A DNA stretch of 58,144 nt from JAGVWT01 sp964538405. GTDB taxonomy: Archaea; Nanobdellota; Nanobdellia; Pacearchaeales; GW2011-AR1. The translations under genes and the position numbers were made by a program. Below the pieces are notes generated by a model. That model was given only the letters and a program-made list of their open reading frames with translations. It did not search any database and had not been told where the DNA came from. Below, piece after piece: positions 47,238-56,294 of this stretch; positions within the stretch are counted from its first letter, which is position 1; the number at the start of each line of letters is the position of its first letter. The DNA is taken from NCBI GenBank assembly GCA_964538405.1, contig CAZIET010000001.1, positions 1 through 58,144 on the forward strand. The letters run 5' to 3'.

Positions 47238-48878
47238 GTGCACCGAAAATATATAATAATGACTGGAGGTGTGCTTTCTGGTCTGGGGAAGGGGGTTGCT
47301 CTTGCAAGCATCGGCAAGATTCTTTCTTCAAAATACAAGGTAATTCCGATAAAATGCGACGGATACTTGAATGTTGATCCCGGAACAATGAATCCTGTAG
47401 AGCACGGGGAAGTTTTCGTTCTTGATGACGGAACGGAAGTTGACATGGACTTTGGGCATTATGAAAGATTCCTTAACATAAGCTGCAAGAGTGATTGGAG
47501 TCTTACGATGGGAAAAGTGTTTGACATAATCAGGGAAAAAGAGCGACGTGGAGACTATTTGGGAAAAACTGTGCAGATGATTCCTCATGTTTCAAATTTC
47601 ATTCGCGACTATTTCATAAAAGTCGGCCAGGATACGGAAGCGGACATAATTCTTGTTGAAATAGGCGGCACCGTAGGAGACATGGAAAACGAACTGTACA
47701 TAGAAGCAGTGAAAAATCTTTCAAGGCATGTGGGAAGGGAAAATATTTTATTTGTCCACCTGACTTATGTTCCGGTTCCCTTCGGAGTAAACGAGCAGAA
47801 ATCAAAACCGACCCAGCAAAGCATATCAATGTTAAGGCAAAGGGGAATAGAGCCGGACATAATAATAGCAAGATGTTCCGACATGCTAACGGAAAATATC
47901 AAAAGAAAAATTGCGGCTGATGCAAACCTGAACGAAGACGAGATAATAACTGGAATTGATGTCAATAACATATACAAAATCCCGTTGGCCTTTGAAAAGC
48001 AGGGAATGTCACAGCTGTTGGCAAGAAAATTAAACATATCAATCCAGCATGATCTTGGAATATGGAATAATCTTATAACTAAAAGGGAGAACGCCCAGGA
48101 TCAGATTGTCATAGCAGTGGCGGGAAAATACACTTCTCTTGAGGATTCATACGCAAGCATAATAGAGTCCTTGCACCACTGTGAATCGCATCTGGGAACC
48201 AAAATAAAAATAAAATGGTTTGACACGACAGATGAAGAATTTATTGAAAATTTGGAAAAAGTTCATGGAGTCATAGTTCCTGGTGGGTTTGGAAGCAGAG
48301 GGGTGGAAGGCAAGATTTCGGTCGTAAAATACTGCAGGGAAAACAAGATTCCATTTTTGGGGATTTGTTATGGAATGCAGATGGCAGTTATAGATTTTGC
48401 GAGAAATGTTTGCATGCTTGACAACGCCCATACGACAGAAGTTTCCCCGACCTGCAAGCATCCGGTGATAGATCTTATTGATGAACAAAGAAACATTCAG
48501 AAGAAAGGCGGAACGATGAGGCTTGGAGCGTATCCGGCAAAAATAAAGAAGGGAAGCTTTGTGGAATATTTGTACAATTCAAATCAAGTTTCTGAAAGGC
48601 ACAGGCACAGATATGAAGTCAATCCCGAATTCCATAAAATCTTAGAGGAAAATGGATTGATATTCTCAGGTATTTCTCCGGATGAAAAATTGGTTGAATT
48701 CATAGAACTAAATCCAAAAGAACATCCTTATTTTGTCGCGACACAGGCCCATCCTGAACTGAAATCAAAGCTTGAAAAACCGGCTCCTTTGTTTCACGGC
48801 TTTATACAGGCAGCCATTGAATTCTCAAGAAAACCGATTCAAGAAAAAGTTATAAACAAGATTGAACTTGTGAGTTAA
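47238..48878 (+). CDS. pyrG: CTP synthase
   Basis: This 546-residue enzyme is complete: the amidoligase domain (YIIMTGGVLSGLGKGVALAS, DPGTMNPVEHGEVFV, EIGGTVGDMEN) and the glutaminase domain (GGFGSRGVEGK, catalytic Cys in FLGICYGMQMAV, His/Glu in ATQAHPELKS). It makes CTP from UTP, ATP and glutamine. The start is a GTG supported by TATA spacing. It overlaps pyrH by 1 nt (TAATG), the last steps of pyrimidine synthesis in one operon. Confidence 0.97.
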   Translation: MHRKYIIMTGGVLSGLGKGVALASIGKILSSKYKVIPIKCDGYLNVDPGTMNPVEHGEVFVLDDGTEVDMDFGHYERFLNISCKSDWSLTMGKVFDIIREKERRGDYLGKTVQMIPHVSNFIRDYFIKVGQDTEADIILVEIGGTVGDMENELYIEAVKNLSRHVGRENILFVHLTYVPVPFGVNEQKSKPTQQSISMLRQRGIEPDIIIARCSDMLTENIKRKIAADANLNEDEIITGIDVNNIYKIPLAFEKQGMSQLLARKLNISIQHDLGIWNNLITKRENAQDQIVIAVAGKYTSLEDSYASIIESLHHCESHLGTKIKIKWFDTTDEEFIENLEKVHGVIVPGGFGSRGVEGKISVVKYCRENKIPFLGICYGMQMAVIDFARNVCMLDNAHTTEVSPTCKHPVIDLIDEQRNIQKKGGTMRLGAYPAKIKKGSFVEYLYNSNQVSERHRHRYEVNPEFHKILEENGLIFSGISPDEKLVEFIELNPKEHPYFVATQAHPELKSKLEKPAPLFHGFIQAAIEFSRKPIQEKVINKIELVS

Positions 48879-49567
48879 TGAAAAAAAGAGTGGTTGTAAT
48901 CAGTCTTGGTGGAAGCCTCATTATTCCAAACGAAATTGATGTAGAATTTCTGAAAAGATTCAAGGATGTAATAAAAAAGAATTCAAAGAATTACAAATTC
49001 ATTGTTGTTTGCGGCGGCGGAAGCATAGCAAGAAAATACATAACGGCTTTGAGGAGCACAGGAATCAATGAGAAGCTCCAGAATTTTGCAGGAATTTCCG
49101 CAAACAGGACAAATGCAAGATTCTTGTCTTATTTCTTTAATTATGCACAACAGGAAGGAATCCCTCAAAAAATAAGTGAGGTGGAAAAATATTTGAAAAG
49201 GCAATCGGTTGTTTTTTGTGGAGCGCTTGAATACCACGAGCATCAGACTTCAGATTCGACAGCAGCCCAAATAGCAGGCCATTTCAAGACAGAATTCATA
49301 AATTTGACAAATATTGCGGGCGTATATGATCGCGATCCTAAAAAGTTCAAGAACGCAAGATTCATTTCTGAAATATCTTGGAAAGATTTCTACAAATTAG
49401 CGCATAAATCAAAATTCCATCCCGGGCAGCATTTTGTGCTAGATCAGGGAGCATCAAAGATAATCATGGATAAGAAAATAACCACTTATATTCTAGGAAG
49501 AGATTTAAGACAATTGGATAATTTGCTAAATGGGAGAAATTTTGTAGGAAGCACAATTAGTGGATAA
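48878..49567 (+). CDS. pyrH: Uridylate kinase, archaeal type
   Basis: This 229-residue protein of the amino acid kinase fold begins KKRVVVISLGGSLI and carries VVCGGGSIARKYI, TSDSTAAQIAGHF, NLTNIAGVYDRDPKKF and FVLDQGASKII. The archaeal UMP kinase layout fits. It phosphorylates UMP to UDP. It is coupled to pyrG. Confidence 0.93.
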   Translation: MKKRVVVISLGGSLIIPNEIDVEFLKRFKDVIKKNSKNYKFIVVCGGGSIARKYITALRSTGINEKLQNFAGISANRTNARFLSYFFNYAQQEGIPQKISEVEKYLKRQSVVFCGALEYHEHQTSDSTAAQIAGHFKTEFINLTNIAGVYDRDPKKFKNARFISEISWKDFYKLAHKSKFHPGQHFVLDQGASKIIMDKKITTYILGRDLRQLDNLLNGRNFVGSTISG

Positions 49568-49597
49568 TTTTATATATTCTAAAAATATTTTGCAAAT

Positions 49598-49867
49598 ATG
49601 GGTCTTCAAAAGTTCTTGGCAAGAAACGAAAAAATCATCGGAACGGTTGCTTCTACTCTCGCAATAATTATGTTTATTTCTCTTCTCGAAGTCCTAATGT
49701 CCAATTACAGGGGAGAAAGCAGAATTGTAATCCAACCATTAGCAACATCATTGAATGGGTTTGTTTGGCTTTTGTATGCTTACGCAAGAAAGGATGTTTT
49801 CATAGCAATACCAAATGTTCTTGCACTAGTCATGGGAATTGCAACCGCGGCAGTCGTATTTGTTTAA
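49598..49867 (+). CDS. SemiSWEET-like three-helix membrane protein
   Basis: This 89-residue protein has three membrane helices (about 13-34, 44-62 and 68-88). The order GTVASTLAIIMFISL, QPLATSLNGFVWLLYAYARKDVF and IPNVLALVMGIATA recalls the MtN3/SemiSWEET repeat, with the W-L-x-Y and P-N pair that form the sugar path. SemiSWEETs act as dimers. The PQ motif typical of the first helix is not clear, so this is tentative. Confidence 0.6.
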   Translation: MGLQKFLARNEKIIGTVASTLAIIMFISLLEVLMSNYRGESRIVIQPLATSLNGFVWLLYAYARKDVFIAIPNVLALVMGIATAAVVFV

Positions 49868-49904
49868 TCGCCAAGAATAAAAACTCTTTTTTCCTGTTTC
49901 TCAT

Positions 49905-50348
49905 ATGATAATAATTCAAGAAAACGATTTTATGAAAGCTAGAACTCTGATTCGTAAAAGTATTGAGAAGCAGATTGTTTTCTGTAGTGACGATGACGAT
50001 TTGAATAGAAAAATCCTCGAAAAGGAAAAAATCAATGTTTTGCTTCTTAATGTAAAGGAAAAAAAGGACAAAATCAAGCAAAGAGATTCTGGATTCAATC
50101 ATGTCCTTGCAAGAGAAGCGAAAAAAAAGAATGTGGAAATAGGAATAAATCTGGATGAAATAATCAATTCAAATAAAAAAGAAAAAACAGGAATCCTGGC
50201 AAGGATAAGGCAAAACATAGAACTTTGCAATAAGTACAAATTAAACATGAAGTTTATCTCTCCAAGCGAAAATGAAAGGGATATTTACGATTTGAAAGCC
50301 CTTGGATTGGTTCTGGGAATGCCAACTTGGATGACAAAAAGCCTATAA
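49905..50348 (+). CDS. rnp3: RNase P protein component 3 (Rpp30)
   Basis: This 147-residue protein matches the TIM-barrel Rpp30 in its core: NRKILEKEKINVLLLNV, then DSGFNHVLAREAKKKNVEIGINLD and RIRQNIELCNKYKLNMKFIS. It is a subunit of RNase P, which trims tRNA 5' ends. The protein is shorter than typical (over 200), with the N-terminal barrel strands reduced, as is common in reduced archaeal genomes. Confidence 0.85.
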   Translation: MIIIQENDFMKARTLIRKSIEKQIVFCSDDDDLNRKILEKEKINVLLLNVKEKKDKIKQRDSGFNHVLAREAKKKNVEIGINLDEIINSNKKEKTGILARIRQNIELCNKYKLNMKFISPSENERDIYDLKALGLVLGMPTWMTKSL

Positions 50349-50392
50349 TCTTAAACATAAAAATTTTTATATTAGATTAATTTGGATAAGAA

Positions 50393-50653
50393 ATGGATTT
50401 AACAAGTTGTTATGATCTTGCAGCTCAAGGAAATTATTTACCAGATTATTGTGTCGAGGCCGCGAAGTATATAATGGATGTAGCACAAAATAGGCAAGTA
50501 GGAATATTTAGTATTGATACTCCCTTAGAGTTTTTTGGATTAGCCGCTTTCATTACAACTCCGTTTGTAGTTCTAGGATTTCAGGCAGCACCAACCATTA
50601 GAGATTTGTATAGAGAGTATAAAATGGGAAAATTAGAGACAAAAAACCTATAA
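50393..50653 (+). CDS. Small membrane protein, unknown
   Basis: This 86-residue protein has one clear membrane segment (LEFFGLAAFITTPFVVLGF), preceded by two cysteines (SCYDLAAQGNYLPDYC) and followed by a charged tail (RDLYREYKMGKLE). A TATA box (TTTTTATATTAG) lies about 28 nt upstream. The function is unknown. Confidence 0.55.
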   Translation: MDLTSCYDLAAQGNYLPDYCVEAAKYIMDVAQNRQVGIFSIDTPLEFFGLAAFITTPFVVLGFQAAPTIRDLYREYKMGKLETKNL

Positions 50654-50667
50654 AATTAATTACGAAA

Positions 50668-50973
50668 TCAAAACCGATCATCCCTATGTGGAAGTGGGGG
50701 GTAAATGGGTAATTCACGAGGAGGACCAAAACTTATGTGGGTTTCTTTCCCCAATTCACTTTCAAGTCTTTCTATGTCTTCTGATCTTCCAACAACATAA
50801 TAATTGCCCCCATCATTAATAAGTCCAAGATTATATTCTTCTAAATCAGAAATGACTAAAGGACCCTTCTCAGAACCGCGTCCTCTTTCAGTTACTTGGT
50901 TCTTTGCTAACCCATCAAAAAAAACACCTACGCCTCTCCCTAAATCCTTTAACATATTTCTGTCTGTACTCAT
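50668..50973 (-). CDS. Hypothetical protein, 101 residues
   Basis: I do not recognise it. It is soluble, with a charged N-terminus, a short hairpin (GLINDGGNYYVVGRSEDIERL) and a Pro/Arg-rich end. It is divergent from pheS and its start lies 42 nt from the pheS start. Coding support is composition and length only. Confidence 0.5.
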   Translation of the reverse strand: MSTDRNMLKDLGRGVGVFFDGLAKNQVTERGRGSEKGPLVISDLEEYNLGLINDGGNYYVVGRSEDIERLESELGKETHISFGPPRELPIYPPLPHRDDRF

Positions 50974-50986
50974 CTATTTAAAAACC

Positions 50987-50996
50987 TTTTTATAAT
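50987..50996 (+). promoter_or_regulatory. TATA box of the pheS operon
   Basis: TTTTTATAAT lies 20-29 nt upstream of the pheS ATG (51016). The same AT-rich 42-nt space probably also holds the promoter of the divergent gene. Confidence 0.5.
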
Positions 50997-51015
50997 ATCT
51001 ATATCTTAAAACCAA

Positions 51016-52527
51016 ATGGATCTGAAGAAGCTCGCCGAATCGTTAAGTCCTAATGAAATCAAAATCCTTCCTCATTTAACAGGCAAAAGCCTTGAAGAGA
51101 TTGAAGAAAAAACTCAGCTGGACAGAGTCTCTTTGTTAAGAACATTAGACTTCTTGGAGAAAAAAGGCATTGTAAAAGTATCTCATAAAGAGGGAAAAAT
51201 AGTAGATTTGGACACTAATGGTATTCTCTACCAAAAATCAGGTTTGCCAGAAAGAAAATTAATACACGTATTAACAGAAAAGCAAAATCTTTCTTTGAGT
51301 GATGCAAAAAAGAGTTCAAATTTATCGGATGAAGAATTCAAAGCTTCTATTGGAATCTTAAAAGACAAAGAATTTGTTGAATTGAAAAATGGAAGAATTA
51401 GCCTAAAAGTAAACAAGGAACACATAACAAAGAAGACTCCGGAAGAAATCTTTATTGATTCACTACCAACAGAATACAATTCTCTAGCAAAAGACCAAAT
51501 TGAAACTTTCAAGAATCTCCAGAAAAGAAAAGAGATTGTAAAATTAATTGACAAAAAGACTACAACGATACAAATCACTGATTTGGGAAAGGAAATGTCA
51601 AAGATGAAGATAAAGAACGACATGATAGAGCAGATAACTCCCGAAACCCTTGCACAAGAATCCTGGAAAGGAAAGAAATTCAGAAGATACGATGTTAAAT
51701 CATTTGTTCCCGAAACCAATGGTGGAAAAAGACACTTTGTAAATCAGGCTGCAGACTATGGAAGAAAAATATGGACAGAAATGGGATTCAAGGAAATGGA
51801 AGGTCCAATGATTGAAAGTTCTTTCTGGGTGTTCGACGCACTATTCACACCTCAAGATCATCCGGCAAGAGTTATGCAAGATACATTCTTCCTTAACAAG
51901 AAAGGAGAAATTGACAAGAAATTATTGAAAGCGGTTAAAGAGGCTCATGAAGGAAACCTCAAAGAAGTAAAAAGTAAGGGATGGCAATATGAATGGGGTG
52001 AAGAAGAAGCAAAGAAACTTGTTCTAAGAACACATACCACCTCCATATCTGCTAGAACTCTTGCACAGATAAAAAAAGACAACTTACCACAAAAGTTCTT
52101 CGCACTTGGAAAGTGTTTCAGAAATGAGACTGTAGATTGGAAACATGGATTCGAATTCAACCAAACAGAAGGAATTGTCGTTGACAGAAATGCAAACTTC
52201 AGGCATCTTCTTGGATATTTGAAACAGTTCTTCAAGAAAATGGGTTTTGAAAAAGTAAGGTTTAGGCCAAGTTTCTACGCATATACGGAACCTTCAGTGG
52301 GAATAGAGGCATTTCACCCTGAAAAAAAAGTGTGGCTTGAATTGGGCGGAGCCGGAATTTTCAGACCAGAAGTAGTAGTTCCTTTGTTAGGAGAAAATAT
52401 TCCTGTTCTTGCATGGGGTCCAGGATTTGACAGGATCTTGATGGATTACTACAAAATACAGGATTTGAGAGAATTGTACAAAAATGATCTAAATCAATTG
52501 AGGAAAATGAAATTCTGGATAAAATGA
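51016..52527 (+). CDS. pheS: Phenylalanyl-tRNA synthetase alpha subunit, archaeal type
   Basis: This 503-residue subunit has an N-terminal region with winged-helix repeats (LSPNEIKILPHLTGK, LLRTLDFLEKKGIV), typical of archaeal/eukaryotic PheS, and the class II core: HFVNQAADYGRKIWTEMGF, PARVMQDTFFL, LRTHTTSISARTL, GKCFRNETVD and ELGGAGIFRPEV. It activates Phe. It is the first of six overlapping genes that end with pheT. Confidence 0.96.
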   Translation: MDLKKLAESLSPNEIKILPHLTGKSLEEIEEKTQLDRVSLLRTLDFLEKKGIVKVSHKEGKIVDLDTNGILYQKSGLPERKLIHVLTEKQNLSLSDAKKSSNLSDEEFKASIGILKDKEFVELKNGRISLKVNKEHITKKTPEEIFIDSLPTEYNSLAKDQIETFKNLQKRKEIVKLIDKKTTTIQITDLGKEMSKMKIKNDMIEQITPETLAQESWKGKKFRRYDVKSFVPETNGGKRHFVNQAADYGRKIWTEMGFKEMEGPMIESSFWVFDALFTPQDHPARVMQDTFFLNKKGEIDKKLLKAVKEAHEGNLKEVKSKGWQYEWGEEEAKKLVLRTHTTSISARTLAQIKKDNLPQKFFALGKCFRNETVDWKHGFEFNQTEGIVVDRNANFRHLLGYLKQFFKKMGFEKVRFRPSFYAYTEPSVGIEAFHPEKKVWLELGGAGIFRPEVVVPLLGENIPVLAWGPGFDRILMDYYKIQDLRELYKNDLNQLRKMKFWIK

Positions 52528-53063
52528 AATCACTAATATTGTTTGGGGATAGCCACTTGGGAAGATTCAGTAGGCGATGGATGAAAATGGTAGAAGAAAA
52601 CGTAAAAGACACAGTAGTTTACAATTGCGCAGCTGGAGGACAATACACATCAGATGGAGTTAAACAAGCACCATTAATTTCAAAACTAAAACCAGATTAT
52701 GTGGTAATCTCTTTTGGAGGAAATGATTCTTCAAGACCTAAACAAATAACACCAAAAATGTTTGAAGAAAATATGATCTCAATAATAGACTCTTTCAAAG
52801 GGTCAAAAATAATACTTCTTCCTTGCCCTCCAGGGTTCGATGAAGATCCCAAGGAATTAGAAAGATGGAATAAACAAATAACTCCATACAATGAAGTTCT
52901 AAAAAAAGTTGCAAAAAACAAAAAAGTAAATATAATAGACTCCGAAGAAATATACCGTCCTTTATTGGAAAGAGGAGAAAACTACCACGAAGAAGGTGGA
53001 ATTCATATGAATGATCTTGGTTATGAAACATTAACTAAAGAAATAATAGGAAAAATAAAATGA
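52524..53063 (+). CDS. SGNH/GDSL hydrolase
   Basis: This 179-residue hydrolase shows the SGNH blocks: FGDSHLG with nucleophile Ser10, NCAAGGQYTSDG, FGGNDSS, and the C-terminal Asp/His block GGIHMNDLGY. The fold acts on esters of lipids, sugars or peptides. It has no signal peptide, so it should work in the cytoplasm. It overlaps pheS and the HIT gene by 4 nt each, so it is translated as part of the pheS operon. Confidence 0.85.
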   Translation: MKSLILFGDSHLGRFSRRWMKMVEENVKDTVVYNCAAGGQYTSDGVKQAPLISKLKPDYVVISFGGNDSSRPKQITPKMFEENMISIIDSFKGSKIILLPCPPGFDEDPKELERWNKQITPYNEVLKKVAKNKKVNIIDSEEIYRPLLERGENYHEEGGIHMNDLGYETLTKEIIGKIK

Positions 53064-53506
53064 AAGACTGCATATTTTGTAAAATAGTTGAGGGAAAAAT
53101 TCCATCTGTAAAGATTTGGGAAGACAAAGATTTTATGGCAATACTAGACATAAACCCCAATGTAAGGGGAATGACATTAGTTATGCCAAAAAAACATTTT
53201 GACTCTTATGTATTTGAGATGCCTGAAAAAGAATATTCTGAGGTAATGAAAGCAACAAGAAAAGTTGCACAACTATTAGATAAAAAACTAAAAGTTAAGA
53301 GAACTGCTTTAGTAATGGAAGGTTTGGGTGTGAATCATGCACATATAAAATTATATCCAATTTATGGTTTAGAAAACAAGTTTGAAGAAATTTGGGCAAA
53401 AGATAAAGTATATTTTGAAAAATATCCCGGATATGTAACAACGCAGCTTGGTCCACAAAAATCTATTGAAGAATTAAAGAAAGTTGCAGATGAAATAACA
53501 AAATGA
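53060..53506 (+). CDS. HIT family protein
   Basis: This 148-residue protein starts CIFCKIVEGKIPSVKIWED, has RGMTLVMPKKHFDSYVFEM and the active-site segment GLGVNHAHIKLYPI. The classical triad H-x-H-x-H is here H-A-H-I-K, the third His being Lys; the central nucleophile His remains. HIT proteins hydrolyse or transfer nucleotides such as ApnA or AMP-lysine. It overlaps its neighbours by 4 nt on both sides. Confidence 0.88.
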   Translation: MKDCIFCKIVEGKIPSVKIWEDKDFMAILDINPNVRGMTLVMPKKHFDSYVFEMPEKEYSEVMKATRKVAQLLDKKLKVKRTALVMEGLGVNHAHIKLYPIYGLENKFEEIWAKDKVYFEKYPGYVTTQLGPQKSIEELKKVADEITK

Positions 53507-53871
53507 GCGAAGCACAAGATAAGATAAAGAAGTTCAATGAAGACAGGGAATGGGGGAAAGTATCAGAGATAAAGGACTTGCTCTTGAACATGAATGAGGA
53601 AATTGGAGAATTCTGGAATATAATAAAATGGGTTGATGCAGACAAGCAAAAAGAACTTATTGAAAAGCACAAGGAAGAAGTGGAAAATTTCATTGGGGAC
53701 ATGGAATACTTGACAATGAAAATAGCAACAATATGTGGAATCGATGCAGAAAAGGAAACAATAAAGGTTGTAGAAGAATATGAAAAAAGATTTCCTGTTG
53801 ACAAAATCAAGCAGGCAAAGCATGCAAATAAACTGGCTGGAGGGGTTGACGAGAAACAAAATGGAAATTAG
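53503..53871 (+). CDS. MazG-like nucleotide pyrophosphohydrolase
   Basis: This 122-residue helical protein has the MazG metal site: NEEIGEF followed by EEVENFIGDMEYL (E-x2-E...E-x2-D pattern). It probably hydrolyses NTPs or dNTPs to monophosphates. It is in the middle of the pheS-pheT operon, overlapping the HIT gene by 4 nt and the DUF3850 gene by 11. Confidence 0.8.
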   Translation: MSEAQDKIKKFNEDREWGKVSEIKDLLLNMNEEIGEFWNIIKWVDADKQKELIEKHKEEVENFIGDMEYLTMKIATICGIDAEKETIKVVEEYEKRFPVDKIKQAKHANKLAGGVDEKQNGN

Positions 53872-54121
53872 AAAAAAGTGCTGGCCAGAAATGTTTCAGA
53901 GGTTGTCCAACAGTAAAAAGAGCACAGATGTAAGGCTTGCAGATTTTGAATTGAATGAGGGGGATGTGATTGTATTTGAAGAATATAGTCCATTAACAAA
54001 AGAGTACACTGGAAAAGTCTTGAAAAAAACAGTGACAAATATTAAAAAAATAAAAGTTACTGACTTCAACTCAATTGAGGATATAACTAAACACGGGCAT
54101 TATGTCATAGAATTGGAATAA
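53861..54121 (+). CDS. DUF3850/ASCH-like protein
   Basis: From the ATG at 53861 the protein has 86 residues. It matches the DUF3850 (PUA-like) pattern: KCWPEMFQRLSNSKKSTDVRL, NEGDVIVFEEYSPLTKEYTG and KKTVTNIKKIKV. These small domains probably bind RNA or modified nucleotides. A longer upstream frame would overlap MazG heavily, so the shorter start is preferred. It ends 1 nt before pheT. Confidence 0.8.
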   Translation: MEIRKKCWPEMFQRLSNSKKSTDVRLADFELNEGDVIVFEEYSPLTKEYTGKVLKKTVTNIKKIKVTDFNSIEDITKHGHYVIELE

Positions 54122-54122
54122 A

Positions 54123-55763
54123 ATGGCAGTAATCAATATCAACAGAAAATTATTCGAGGAAGAGATAGGAAAACTTGATTCGGAAATGCAGGAAAGAATT
54201 CCAATGTTCGGCACTCCTTTGGAGGGATTTGATGACAGGGAAATTCATATAGAAGTTTTTCCAAACCGCCCGGATATTTTGTCATATCACGGATTCAAAA
54301 GGGCATTTTTGGCATTCTTAGGAAAGAAAACTGGATTGAAGGAATACAAAATAAATAAGCCAAAAAAAGACTACACAGTCACAGTAGATTCTTCAGTAAA
54401 AAACGTTCGTCCTCATACTGCTTGCGCAATCGTAATTGGATTGAAATTAAATGATGAAAGAATAAAAGAAATAATAGAAGTTCAGGAAAAGCTGCACACG
54501 ACAGTCGGAAGAAAAAGAAAAAAGCTTGCAATAGGAATTTATCCTCTTGAAAAAATAACCTTACCTATCACATTTAAGGCATTAGAGCCAGAGAAGATAA
54601 AATTCATTCCACTTGAAGCGGGAAAGGAAATGTCTGCAATTGAAATTCTTAAAAAACATCCAACCGGAAAGGAATATTCTCATTTGCTGAGTGGAAAGGA
54701 AAAATTCCCAGTCTTCGTTGATGCAAATAACAATGTATTGAGCATGCCACCAATAATAAATTCAGAGTCTACAGGTAAAGTTACTGAAAAGACAAAGGAT
54801 GTATTCATTGAATGCTCTGGATTTGATTTTGAAATATTAAAAAAATGTCTTAACATTCTAACCACAATCTTGGCAGATATGGGTGGGGAAATATACCAAA
54901 TGGAAATAAAGAACTCAAAAAACGAATTAACGCCTGATTTCTCAAATGAAAAAATGAAAGTATCTCCGGAAAATGTGAACAAATTATTGGGATTGGAGTT
55001 GAACGAAAAGCAAATTAAAACATATTTGGAAAGAATGGGATATGACTACAACAAAGGAACTGTTTTGATTCCCGCCTGGAGGACTGATGTTTTGCATGAA
55101 GTTGATCTTATAGAAGACATTGCAATTGCTTATGGTTATGAAAACCTCGTTCCTGAAATTCCGGAAATCTCGACAATAGGAGAGGAAAGCAAAAGAGAAC
55201 TGATAAAAAGAAAGATTTCAGATATCCTTACTGGACTAAATATGACCGAAGTTTCAAACTATCATCTAACAATGAAAAATGATCAGTTCAAAAAGACTTC
55301 AATGCCCGAAAAAGATTTTATAGAACTTGCTGAATCCAAGACAGAATACAATATTTTGAGAAAAAATCTAAGCCATTACTTGCTGAAGAACATTGCAGAA
55401 AATATTGATGTTCCATACCCCCATAAGATCTTCGAAACTGGAAAAATATTCTCTGGAAATGAAAAAATAAATGAGGAGGAATCATTGGCAATTGCAATCT
55501 CTCCGGGAAATTTCACGGAAATGAAGCAAGCAATAGATTATCTTTCAAGGATGCTTAATGTGAAAATTGATTTTGTTGAAGCAACTCATTTTCCTTCTTA
55601 CTTCATTGATGGAAGAGTCTCAGAAATAAAATTTGAAGGAAAAGCAATTGGATTCATTGGGGAGGTTCATCCGAAGATTTTGAATAACTGGAAAATTAAA
55701 ATGCCCGTTGCTCTTTTAGAGATAAGTATTGAAGGTATTTTTGAAAAATTTTACCCAAAATAA
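54123..55763 (+). CDS. pheT: Phenylalanyl-tRNA synthetase beta subunit, archaeal type
   Basis: This 546-residue subunit has the archaeal layout: B1-type start (AVININRKLFEEEIGKL), the B3/B4 editing core (IEVFPNRPDILSYHGFKRAF, RPHTACAIVIG), B5 (GLELNEKQIKTYLERMGYD, PAWRTDVLHEVDLIEDIAIA) and the class II-like fold ending in IDGRVSEIKFEGKAIGFIGEVHP. It ejects mischarged Tyr and completes the alpha2-beta2 enzyme. It is the last gene of the pheS operon and overlaps a convergent gene by 13 nt. Confidence 0.95.
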   Translation: MAVININRKLFEEEIGKLDSEMQERIPMFGTPLEGFDDREIHIEVFPNRPDILSYHGFKRAFLAFLGKKTGLKEYKINKPKKDYTVTVDSSVKNVRPHTACAIVIGLKLNDERIKEIIEVQEKLHTTVGRKRKKLAIGIYPLEKITLPITFKALEPEKIKFIPLEAGKEMSAIEILKKHPTGKEYSHLLSGKEKFPVFVDANNNVLSMPPIINSESTGKVTEKTKDVFIECSGFDFEILKKCLNILTTILADMGGEIYQMEIKNSKNELTPDFSNEKMKVSPENVNKLLGLELNEKQIKTYLERMGYDYNKGTVLIPAWRTDVLHEVDLIEDIAIAYGYENLVPEIPEISTIGEESKRELIKRKISDILTGLNMTEVSNYHLTMKNDQFKKTSMPEKDFIELAESKTEYNILRKNLSHYLLKNIAENIDVPYPHKIFETGKIFSGNEKINEEESLAIAISPGNFTEMKQAIDYLSRMLNVKIDFVEATHFPSYFIDGRVSEIKFEGKAIGFIGEVHPKILNNWKIKMPVALLEISIEGIFEKFYPK

Positions 55764-56254
55764 CTTTTTCCGCTTAACTCAGACTTAGCATCCCAATTTT
55801 TCTCCACAGAATCTATTATTCCCAAAAGTATCTTGCTGTTCTTTTCCCATACTTTGTACGCTTTCTTTATGAATTCTGCTTCTTTTTCCTCTGAATACTT
55901 GAGATCCAGTTTGATTAACTCCAGTTCATTTTTTGCAAGTTCTTTGTAAATGTCTGTAAGAGTTTTCTTGTCATTCTCCTTCAGGGATTTTACTATTGAA
56001 AACACGAACATCGGCGCATTTGTGGGATTGATCAAGGTTTCGACCGTTCTTAAATAATTGAATACCTTTTCAGCGACCATCCTTCTCACTTCCCTCAATA
56101 GGTACTCTGTCTCATGATCAGCTACTTTCTCTATTGAAAACTCTTCATTCAAATCATCAAAGGACGGAAGAGAATACTTTTTCTGGAGTTTCGTGTAGTT
56201 AACTTTAAGTTTGTCAATTGACTTCTCTTTTTTGTCTTGTTTTTCTTTTGGCAT
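55751..56254 (-). CDS. Conserved helical hypothetical protein
   Basis: This 167-residue, highly charged all-helical protein is not assigned to a family I can name. It begins with a Lys-rich stretch, then KLQKKYSLPSFDDLNEEFSI, a helix RRMVAEKVFNYLRTVETLI and another ending GIIDSVEKNWDAKSEL. The spacing of short motifs looks conserved-protein-like rather than random. It is convergent with pheT. The function is unknown. Confidence 0.65.
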   Translation of the reverse strand: MPKEKQDKKEKSIDKLKVNYTKLQKKYSLPSFDDLNEEFSIEKVADHETEYLLREVRRMVAEKVFNYLRTVETLINPTNAPMFVFSIVKSLKENDKKTLTDIYKELAKNELELIKLDLKYSEEKEAEFIKKAYKVWEKNSKILLGIIDSVEKNWDAKSELSGKSYFG

Positions 56255-56294
56255 TTGAAAGAATAAATATGGAATTTTATAAAGCTATGGAAGG

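Noticed and set aside
47614..48488. Several minus-strand open frames inside pyrG
   Set aside because: They overlap conserved CTP synthase motifs on the plus strand and have no motifs of their own.
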